Shown here: positions 53,958 through 63,096 of the stretch, piece by piece | How the letters are laid out: each line of letters opens with the position of its first letter | How positions within the stretch are numbered: the stretch's first letter is position 1 | DNA from: Fagopyrum homotropicum | Lineage: Eukaryota; Streptophyta; Magnoliopsida; Caryophyllales; Polygonaceae | NCBI GenBank assembly: GCA_033239125.1 | Contig: BSWB01000005.1 | Location: 50,948,993-51,012,992, forward strand | DNA: 64,000 nucleotides | Reading direction: 5' to 3' | Notes under the pieces: model-generated | What the model saw: only the letters and a program-made list of their open reading frames with translations | Database searches by the model: none | What the model was told of the DNA's origin: nothing | Position numbers and translations under genes: made by a program

Positions 53958-55515
53958 AAATACCCCATACTTAGCCCTTGCTTGTCCCCAAGCAAGTTCC
54001 GCATATAGAAGACAAGATAGAATGGATTAGTAGTCAAGAAAATCAATGAAAAGTCTTTCAAAACGTTTTTATGGTGTGCTACGATCATAGATCACTCTAA
54101 GAGAATACTTCATGGGATCTAAAATCAAAATATGTTCAAAACATTTTATAAATATAAGAAAGTTGTTCATCTTTGCATAAAATCATAGAATGCATAATAA
54201 GTCATAATTATCGAAATTAATCATGCATAATTCAGTTTAAACCACTAAGTCAATCAACAAACTCAAGGTCTCAAGGGTTTCCCAAAAGAAAGGTCAAGAA
54301 ACGTGTAGGGTAGGGATGTATGTAAGGTAATGTGGTGCTAGAATCCGGGAAAAGGATATACTTCACTTTCACTTTGACTTTCAACATCTTCCACCAATAA
54401 GCTTTGCTTATTTCACACTTTTTCTTTTTACTTTACTTTTTGGGATGCATGGACAGAGGTGCACAATAACCGAAGCCTAGGAAATCAGCAATCATCAATT
54501 TCTTGAGATGCATCAAACCCTTGATGCACATACCATGACCCGTTAGGAATATCACTCAATCCGACTTTGGCAAGACACAAACACCCGGCTATGTGAATGG
54601 TGCCGAGTTACTCATCTTCATGATTGACTTCCCCAAACCTAAGATTACTTTCTAACACTTTCACTTCCAGCCAACTTCTCAACTTTAACTTGCTTTCACC
54701 ACTTCGCTTGCTTCCAAATTCCCGGATAGGTAAAGGGAGGCAAAATGTATATGAGGGGCTAAGCATGATCAAGAAGAAGAAGAGAGAAGAATGAATTGCC
54801 TTGGTCTTTCCAGGAAGAAAGTGAGAGAACTTATCTTGCGGTGTCAACCTTCAAATTCAATATAATTTGGATAAAAACAAAGTATTAAACATGCCAATAA
54901 TTTCAAACAAAGCATTTAGCAACTTAAACATATTATAAAACCTTTCAAACACATAAAGAATTTCAAAACCAGTCAGTAAACAAGATCTTCACTGAGATCA
55001 TATCCAGATAAGAAGCACAAAAATCGTTTCGAAAACACTCAGTTAACCCACCTGGGTCAAGGTGTTCTTAGGTCAACCGAGGTGAAACACCTCGTTCGGC
55101 CAGAACTCCACCGGTCGAGGTCCAAAAAATTTTTTTTAAAACCATTTGTTTCAGTTTTGACGTTTTTCTCAATCAAATAACCTGTAAGTATGCATGTAGT
55201 CACAGATAAACACATAGATGCAAAAGTGAAGCATAAATATAGATAAATATCCGGTCAAATAAAGTCATACATCACATAAGTGTCAAATACATCAAACAAA
55301 CACCCCATACTTAGGACACACTATCCCAGTGGGTCAAAATAAGTCTAAGGTAAAAGTACTCACCGGATAATAAGATGAACTGCAAAAACAAAACAAAGCA
55401 AAGCAAAAGCAAAAACTATCTAAGCTAGACTAGAAAAAGGGAAAAGAAAGCAATACCTTGGGTTGCCTCCCAAGAAGCGCTTGGTTTAAGGTCGCTAGCT
55501 GGACCATGATGCTTC
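53958..55515 (-). other. Athila E 3' noncoding region
   Basis: No gene is seen. From right to left: AAGTATGGGGTGTTTG near 55303, words at 55049-55128, the conserved block at 54455-54640, a hairpin at 53977-53996 (CTTGCTTG/CAAGCAAG, GGGA loop) and AAGTATGGGGTATTT. There is no ORF1. Confidence 0.7.
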
Positions 55516-57988
55516 TCAAACGAGGTATACTGGTGCAACCTCTTCAACCGGAACTTCCGGTTTGTACTTCTTAAGTCTATGACCGTTGACCTTGAAGCTT
55601 CCGCTTGTTTCGCCCCATATCTCAACTGCACCATGAGGAAAAACATGTTTCACAACATAAGGTCCGGTCCATCTAGATTTTAACTTACCTGGAAAAAGGC
55701 GGAGGCTGGAGTTGAAGAGTAGAACTAAGTCTCCCTCGTTAAGCTCCTTTGGGACGATACGCTTGTCATGCCATCTCTTCGTCCTTTCCTTATAGATTTT
55801 GACATTCTCATAAGCGTTCAAACGCAGCTCCTCTAGCTCGTTGATCTCCAATAGCCGCTTCTCGCCGGCCTCCTTAATGTCGAAGTTCAACCATTTGATC
55901 GCCCAATATGCTTTGTGTTCTAAGTCAACGGGCAAATGGCAAGACTTCCCATATACCAAATTATAAGGGGTCGTGCCTATGGGAGTTTTAAATGCGGTCT
56001 TGTACGCCCAAAGAGCATCGTCCAATTTTATGGATCAATCCTTCCTTATCCTAGAGACGGTCTTCTCCAAAATTGCTTTGATTTCTCTATTCGAGATCTC
56101 GACCTGTCCACTAGTTTGAGGGTGATAAGGGGTTGATACCTTGTGGGTTACCCCATACTTCGATAGAAGTGCCTTGAACTTCCGGTTGATGAAATGCGTT
56201 CCTCCATCGCTGATGATGATGCGTGGAGTTCCGAAACGTGGAAAGATAGTTCTATTCAAGAACTTCACAACCACCTTGGCGTCGTTAGTGGGAGAAGCGA
56301 TGGCTTCAACCCATCTAGAGACGTAATCAACTGCAAGAAGAATGTAGAGGTTTCCTCCGGAGGACGGGAAAGGTCCCATGAAGTCAATCCCCCATACATC
56401 AAAGATGTCCACTTCTTGAATATTATTAAGTGGCATCTCATTCCTCCTTGATAAATTTCCTGTTCTTTGGCATGCATCACAAGAGACAACAAAAGATTGC
56501 ACATCTTTAAATAATGTAGGCCAAAAGAAACCGGAACGCAATACCTTAGCACATGTTTTATCGGTGCTAGCATGTCCTCCACAAGGAAGTGAGTGGCAAT
56601 GCCATATAACGCTATTAACTTCATCTTCCAGAATGCATCTTCGAAGCATCCCATCCGGCCCGCGCTTGAATAGTAGCGGCTCGTCCCAGTAGTAATGTCG
56701 TACTTCTTTGAAGAATCTCTTCTTTTGAGAGTACGTCAATCCGGGCGGTATTTCCTGGCAAACAAGATAATTTACAATATCAGCATACCAAGGTCCTTTA
56801 TTATCAGAAAGTTGGTGGATAGAATGTTCTACCAACTGAGGATGAATGTCAGAAAAGGGAGTAAGAAGTTTGTTCTTCTCAGCAGTCTCAGTTGACATCA
56901 TCTCGCCTTCGAACTCGGTCGAGGCGCAGAGGCGTTGACCGAGATGTTCTTCAATCGCCTCGCTCAGTCCAGAAAGTGCCTCGGTCGATGTACTGCAACT
57001 GGAACTGAAACTGGAGATCTTCGTCTCCTGGGTTAGCTTCTCAGTTTTAGCTCTTGGATCCTCTTCCAGTGCTTTTAAGCTCCGTATATCTGCATCACAA
57101 GAAGCATCTATACCTTCCTCCATTAAACTGAAGCTAATAACTCTTTCGAGTGGATCGTTAATAAGGATAGAGCTCACCAATTCTCTTCATTCTTCTTCAT
57201 CGTAGATGTTGAAGATATCATCGCTCAGATGCTCCCCTTTCATGGCTGCAAGTCGTGCGAACTCCACCTCATCGCCGCCAACGTTGAATTTCAACTTGGC
57301 GTTCTTGCAATCCACGTTGCAACCCGAAGTTGCTAGAAATGGCCTCCCGAGAATAATAGGAACAGGATAATCTGCGGGAATGTCAAGTAGAACAAAATCT
57401 ATAGGTAGATAGAAGTTACCTAACTTGACTGGAACGTCCTCCAAGATGCCCACGGGATGGGTGATGGAGCGATCCGCCATATAAAGTCGAATCTTGACCG
57501 GCTTGGGCTCTCCAAGTCCGATCTTCACACATAGCTCCAGTGGGATGATGCTCACGCTGGCTCCTAGATCACAAAGGGCTTCAAAAAGTGACATCCCCAA
57601 CTTGAATGGGAATGCAAAATGAGCCGGGATCTCTCAATTTAGGTGGCATCTTCTCCTTCATGATTTGTATGAGCTCCGAGGATTTAGATGTCATTCTAAC
57701 TTCACCAAAGTCTTCCAGCTTCCTCTTTCTTGATAGGATCTCCTTCAAGAACTTCCCATAGGCGGGCATTCCTAGAATAGCATCAAGGAAAGGAATGTTA
57801 ATATGCAGCTTATTCATCAAGTCAAGGAACTTACCAAAGTGCTTGTCTAGATGTGCTCTGGCCCTTGGTTGGGGGAATGGAAGTGGTGGTTTGTATGCAG
57901 GAGGTGGAACATAAACTTCAGTTTTACCCTCCGCTTTCTGTGGCTCCACCTCGGTTGACATCTCGGTCGAAGTGTTCTTCGACTGCAT
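55516..57988 (-). pseudogene. Athila E protease and integrase with RT and RNase H deleted
   Basis: On the minus strand: KLHINIPFLDAILGMPAYGKFLKEIL, a frameshift near 57592, protease CDLGASVSIIPL near 57570, IILGRPFLATSGC, TGA at 57187-57189, and the spacer with words. Near 56860 the spacer (EKNKLLTP) runs in frame into the RNase H-integrase linker (FSDIHPQLVEHSIHQLSDNKGPWYADIVNYLVCQE). Integrase has the zinc finger WHCHSLPCGGH...CDACQR, the core GIDFMGPF, ISDGGTHF and QVEISNREIKA, TGA at 56035-56037, and RWTGPYVVKHVFPHG at the end. Compared with A about 1.6 kb (equivalent to roughly 7560-9165) is missing. The product would cut and integrate but not copy. Confidence 0.88.
56890..57000 (-). promoter_or_regulatory. 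Palindrome-word array in protease-integrase spacer, Athila E
   Basis: CTCGGTCGAGGC, TTGACCGAGATG, CGCCTCGCTCAG and GCCTCGGTCGATG. It is the spacer that in other elements precedes RT; the words stayed although RT was lost. F has its own set at 50180-50290. Confidence 0.55.
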
Positions 57989-59572
57989 CTAGACCGAGGT
58001 GGTCTTCGTCGGTACTAGCACCGACCGAGGCACTGGATCTGCAGTTTTCAGTCCACTCCTCGTAGTTATGGCCATGATCTGGCCCTTAGGGTTGCTTTCA
58101 GTCCTTGTTGGAAGCTTCCCTGGATCTCTTAGCGCTTCATTCCCCCTACTTGCAAGTTGTTGTTCAAAGGCTTTTTGGGCCTTCGAAAATGAAGTCATAG
58201 AAGTCTCCATAGCGTTGAGCTTGATCAAGATAGCCTCCAGAACTGCGTCTTTCTTTTCCGGCTGAGACAAACTTGATCCTTGCCCCTGGCTTTTTAATGG
58301 AGTAGAAGAAGAAGAAGGGGAAGAGAGGAAAGGGTTAGAGGAATTGTTAGAGTTGGAGTTTGAATGATTGTTACCAGAATTTTGGTTGTTCGCCCTCCAA
58401 TTGTTGCTATTGGATCCTCTATTGTTGTTGTTGTAATTGTTGTTCCGGGAACCATTGTTGTTGTTACGGTATCCGTTGTTGTTGTTCCTTTGCCCTTGCT
58501 CTTCCTTCTTGGTTTGAGCAACCAAGAGTTCCTTCAATTGCTTCACGTCATTCTTAAAAGACGTGAGTTGATTGTTGTTGGGCTGAGTTTCCTGGAAGTT
58601 AACTCTTTTAACTCCACCTTCAGCTCCTTGGTGGGTGTACTTCTCCATATGCAAGGCTTGCTTCTCGATGAAGTCCCAAGCCTCGTCAATCGCCATGTCC
58701 ATGAAGGTACCGGCGGAGAGTAGTTGGAGATTGAACTGGGTGCTTCCGTCCAGTCCCTTGAAATAAATCTCCAATAACTCTAACTTTGGAATCCCATGAT
58801 GTGGGCAATCCAAAAGGATGTCCTTGAACCGCTCCCATGATTTGGACAAGCTCTCCTTGTCCTTCATAATGAAAGCGTTGATCTTCCCTCTCATTTCTGC
58901 GGTCTTTGAAGGGGGAAAGAATTTGGTCAAGAACTCCGTTGTCATCTCCTCCCATGTGCTGATTTTTCCTGGAGGAAGAGATTGATACCAAGTAAGAGCT
59001 CTATCTTTTAAAGAAAAGTAAAAAGGTCTTAGCTTGTAGTTGTTGTTTTCAATCCTTGAAGGTCTCAAGGTTTCCATCAAGATCTCATAGTTTTGAAGAT
59101 GTTGATGTGGTGATTCCTTCTCTAGCCCTCCGAACTGGCATTGGCGAATCATGGATAGAACTTGCGGTCGAAGTTCGTAGTCATGGTCCGCTGGATCTCC
59201 TAGGTTAACTCCTGGACGCCTCAGTTGTTGATTAGGATCCATCCTTTGACCTAGGGTTCGTGGGATTCCTGCAAGAAGAACATCTCGGACTGGCATCCGA
59301 GGTGGAAGTACCTCGGCCGGGGCGTCAGGTACTGGGACCTGCCTCGGTCGAGGGTCAGCAACTGGGACCTGCCTCGGTCCAGCATCGGAAATTGGGTCTT
59401 CCCTCGGTCGAAGTAGAATCTGGTCTCGTATGACGGCCATCTCTGCTTCGATTGCTTCAGTCTTGGTGTGAGTTTCTTCCTTCTCTCGCCTTGGTTCTTC
59501 CCTGCTGAGGCGTAGCAGCTCTAGCGCCTCTTTCAACTCGGCCTCAAGATCGCGATTGTCTTGGTGGGCCAT
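57989..59572 (-). CDS. gag: Athila E gag, intact from ATG to TAG (527 codons)
   Basis: On the minus strand ATG at 59572 (MAHQDNRDLEAELKEALELL) corresponds to the MAGRNLQAELDEALEQI point of Athila A. A further ATG at 59659 (MRRTRTGKEIVP) matches the usual start but is cut off by a TAA. Residues about 1-45 are heptad-like; 55-105 contain PRQVPV-type repeats coded by the words at 59279-59420. The gag core runs about 120-330 (ELRPQVLSMIRQCQFGG, KDRALTWYQSLPPG, TEFLTKFFPP, FIEKQALHMEKYT), then an Asn-rich segment about 360-420 and ITTRSGLKTADP. It ends at TAG 57989-57991 in ACCTCGGTCTAGA, a stop shared with F; the frame continues open into the protease region. Confidence 0.87.
   Translation of the reverse strand: MAHQDNRDLEAELKEALELLRLSREEPRREKEETHTKTEAIEAEMAVIRDQILLRPREDPISDAGPRQVPVADPRPRQVPVPDAPAEVLPPRMPVRDVLLAGIPRTLGQRMDPNQQLRRPGVNLGDPADHDYELRPQVLSMIRQCQFGGLEKESPHQHLQNYEILMETLRPSRIENNNYKLRPFYFSLKDRALTWYQSLPPGKISTWEEMTTEFLTKFFPPSKTAEMRGKINAFIMKDKESLSKSWERFKDILLDCPHHGIPKLELLEIYFKGLDGSTQFNLQLLSAGTFMDMAIDEAWDFIEKQALHMEKYTHQGAEGGVKRVNFQETQPNNNQLTSFKNDVKQLKELLVAQTKKEEQGQRNNNNGYRNNNNGSRNNNYNNNNRGSNSNNWRANNQNSGNNHSNSNSNNSSNPFLSSPSSSSTPLKSQGQGSSLSQPEKKDAVLEAILIKLNAMETSMTSFSKAQKAFEQQLASRGNEALRDPGKLPTRTESNPKGQIMAITTRSGLKTADPVPRSVLVPTKTTSV
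59279..59420 (-). promoter_or_regulatory. Palindrome-word array inside E gag
   Basis: CATCTCGG, ATCCGAGGTGG, ACCTCGGCCGGGG, CCTCGGTCGAGGG, CCTCGGTCCAGC and CCTCGGTCGAAG. CTGGGACCTGCCTCGGTC is directly repeated, giving PRQVPV repeats in Gag. Athila A and B have a Pro-rich linker here without words. Confidence 0.55.
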
Positions 59573-59762
59573 CTTCGCTTCTCTTAAGCGTCGCTTGTAT
59601 GTCTTTTCTGGTTCGGGATATTAAGGAACGATTTCCTTCCCAGTGCGGGTTCTTCGCATATACCTAAGAAAGAACCTGCAAAAGTCACTCAAGTAGAGTG
59701 GTTAGTAGACACGGGGGCAAGTGCCCCAGGAGCAAACCGTAACCGGCTCGGTCTAGACCAAG

Positions 59763-59780
59763 TCCCCGGCAACGGCGCCA
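59763..59780 (-). other. Primer-binding site, Athila E
   Basis: Complement of TGGCGCCGTTGCCGGGGA, 6 nt from the LTR border at 59787. Confidence 0.85.
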
Positions 59781-59786
59781 AAAACT

Positions 59787-61538
59787 TGTTCGCTCCAAAC
59801 GGTGTGTGCAAGCTTTAAATTTATAACCCTAGACGTAAGCTTAAAACAAGGATGCGAACATGCAGTGTACGGGTCAATCGTAGTAAAAAGCAAGGAATTC
59901 CAGGGGTCGATCACAGAGACTTAGTGAAACAAAGTCCAATTACGGTATGCTATGTAAATACTAACCACAAAAGGTAATCAAAACAATCAAAGATGATATA
60001 GAAGTCAATAAAGGAAATATGCAATTCTAGGGATTAAAGCATCTAGTTGTGGTTCCAACTCAAGATCTAAAGATAAGCGGACAAAGCTGAGGTTTTTGCA
60101 TGGGGAAGGTGTTACTATGGTGGAATAGATCACCGGGTAAGTCTCACTACTCACTAATCCCAAACCGTAACTCCTATTACCGGGTAAGTCTCAAGGAATC
60201 AAGATAAAGAACTATATCCTCAAACTAACACACCATCTAAGGGAATAGAATCAACCTTTACTGGGTAAGTCTCAGGCTAACTCACAAAGATGGGGTGGAA
60301 GCACACTCAAACCCCAATAAAGGATAAACCTTTATTACCTACACTTATGATCGTTGGTACACAAACAAAGGAATTACCGGGTAAGTCTCATCCTAAGCTT
60401 GCATTGAACCAGGAAAGGTGTAATAAGAATAGGATTTGGCAAACTCTAACACTTAACTCTCAGTTTCGGATCAGATAAGTCACCTCGGTCAGAAGAATTC
60501 CACCCCGGCCGAGATGTTCATCGACTAAGCGAGATGCTTAGGGTTAAGGTAAAGACTCGAACTTTCAAGGTCCTACTGTGATTAAGATCATTCTATCATT
60601 GTGTTTCCCACAACTTTCAGCCAATCATCCTAGAATCACACAAGGAAATTAGCCACTCATCATCATGAAAGCAATGATCAAATGTATGGGAAGAAGGTGA
60701 ATATTTGAACAAGAAGCATTTAATGAAAAGACTTCAATAACTGAATCAAATATCACAACAAAAGCGTTCCTTGGATATAAATCCAACAAGGCAAGACAAC
60801 AAGGAAGGGAATCTAACATAATCTTACAAAAACCCTTCAAAAGCTATAAAAGCTACAATCTTCCTTCTTCAACCTTCAAAAAGGTTCTTCAAATCTCCCA
60901 ACTGGAGTATGGCTGCTGTGGTGTATAAACCCTGATCGGTGGTATAGCATGATGTGGATTTGTGGGAAATCCAACCCTTTTTATAGGAAAAATACCCTCC
61001 AAAGATAAGATATCTTAGAAAGATTTCTTCCCATAAAATAGGTAAAATATATGATCTGGCATATCTTCTTCCTTCCAGGAGTCAAGCCCAAAAATATAAG
61101 ATCTCTTTCCAAAGATAAAAGATCTCAGCCAAGAGTAAAATATTCTCGCCGCGTCCCAGGTGTCCGCCTCGGTAGAGTCGACTTCTCTGGATCACCTGGG
61201 TCGAGGAGAATCTGTGGTCAACCGAGGTGAGTCACAACTGAATGTGAAATCTCTCAAATCTGGTCCAAAGTAAATCCTAAATCCATGGCTATGCTTCCTG
61301 GATGGTTCCTTATGTTCCTGGATGTAGCTCCGATGACTCCATAGCTCCTTTTGCTCCTTTTTTATGCAAAACGTGTCATTTTACCTACGATTACAACAAA
61401 ACTAGGTGTAGACCTCGATTCTCGCAAAGGTAGATGAAATGGTAATATAATCACATAATATACATACAAACATGCAGATTATTGAAAGATAAAATGTCCA
61501 AACAAACCCCAAAATATAGACTATAATTCATGCTATCA
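59787..61538 (-). repeat. Athila E LTR (right copy, shared by two units)
   Basis: 1752 bp, the same length as the left copy. TATAAAA (minus) is at 60979-60985. The upstream words at 61160-61230 are partly decayed (GGTAGAG, CACCTGGGTCGAGG) compared with 53579-53650. No target duplication flanks it; primer-binding site on the left, hairpin at 61558-61577 and polypurine-like tract on the right. Confidence 0.92.
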
Positions 61539-63096
61539 AAATACCCCATACTTAGCCCTTGCTTGTCCCCAAGCAAGTTCCGCATATAGAAGACAAGATA
61601 GAATGGATTAGTAGTCAAGAAAATCAATGAAAAGTCTTCCAAAACGTTTTTATGGTGTGCTACAATCATAGATCACTCTAAGAGAATACTTCATGGGATC
61701 TAAAATCAAAATATGTTCAAAACATTTTATAAATATAAGAAAGTTGTTCATCTTTGCATAAAATCATAGAATGCATAATAAGTCATAATTATCGAAATTA
61801 ATCATGCATAATTCAGTTTAAACCACTAAGTCAATCAACAAACTCAAGGTCTCAAGGGTTTCCCAAAAGAAAGGTCAAGAAACGTGTAGGGTAGGGATGT
61901 ATGTAAGGTAATGTGGTGCTAGAATCCGGGAAAAGGATATACTTCACTTTCACTTTGACTTTCAACATCTTCCACCAATAAGCTTTGCTTATTTCACACT
62001 TTTTCTTTTTACTTTACTTTTTGGGATGCATGGACAGAGGTGCACAATAACCGAAGCCTAGGAAATCAGCAATCATCAATTTCTTGAGATGCATCAAACC
62101 CTTGATGCACATACCATGACCCGTTAGGAATATCGCTCAATCCGACTTTGGCAAGACACAAACACCCGGCTATGTGAATGGTGCCGAGTTACTCATCTTC
62201 ATGATTGACTTCCCCAAACCTAAGATTACTTTCTAACACTTTCACTTCCAGCCAACTTCTCAACTTTAACTTTCTTTCACCACTTCGCTTGCTTCCAAAT
62301 TCCCGGATAGGTAAAGGGAGGCAAAATGTATATGAGGGGCTAAGCATGATCAAGAAGAAGAAGAGAGAAGAATGAATTGCCTTGGTCTTTCCAGGAAGAA
62401 AGTGAGAGAACTTATCTTGCGGTGTCAACCTTCAAATTCAATATAATTTGGATAAAAACAAAGTATTAAACATGCCAATAATTTCAAACAAAGCATTTAG
62501 CAACTTAAACATATTATAAAACCTTTCAAACACATAAAGAATTTCAAAACCAGTCAGTAAACAAGATCTTCACTGAGATCATATCCAGATAAGAAGCACA
62601 AAAATCGTTTCGAAAACACTCAGTTAACCCACCTGGGTCAAGGTGTTCTTAGGTCAACCGAGGTGAAACACCTCGTTCGGCCAGAACTCCACCGGTCGAG
62701 GTCCAAAAAATTTTTTTTAAAACCATTTGTTTCAGTTTTGACGTTTTTCTCAATCAAATAACCTGTAAGTATGCATGTAGTCACAGATAAACACATAGAT
62801 GCAAAAGTGAAGCATAAATATAGATAAATATCCGGTCAAATAAAGTCATACATCACATAAGTGTCAAATACATCAAACAAACACCCCATACTTAGGACAC
62901 ACTATCCCAGTGGGTCAAAATAAGTCTAAGGTAAAAGTACTCACCGGATAATAAGATGAACTGCAAAAACAAAACAAAGCAAAGCAAAAGCAAAAACTAT
63001 CTAAGCTAGACTAGAAAAAGGGAAAAGAAAGCAATACCTTGGGTTGCCTCCCAAGAAGCGCTTGGTTTAAGGTCGCTAGCTGGACCATGATGCTTC
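61539..63096 (-). other. Athila E second unit, 3' noncoding region
   Basis: Nearly identical to 53958-55515: hairpin 61558-61577, conserved block 62035-62220, words 62636-62708 and AAGTATGGGGTGTTTG near 62882. No gene is seen. Confidence 0.75.
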
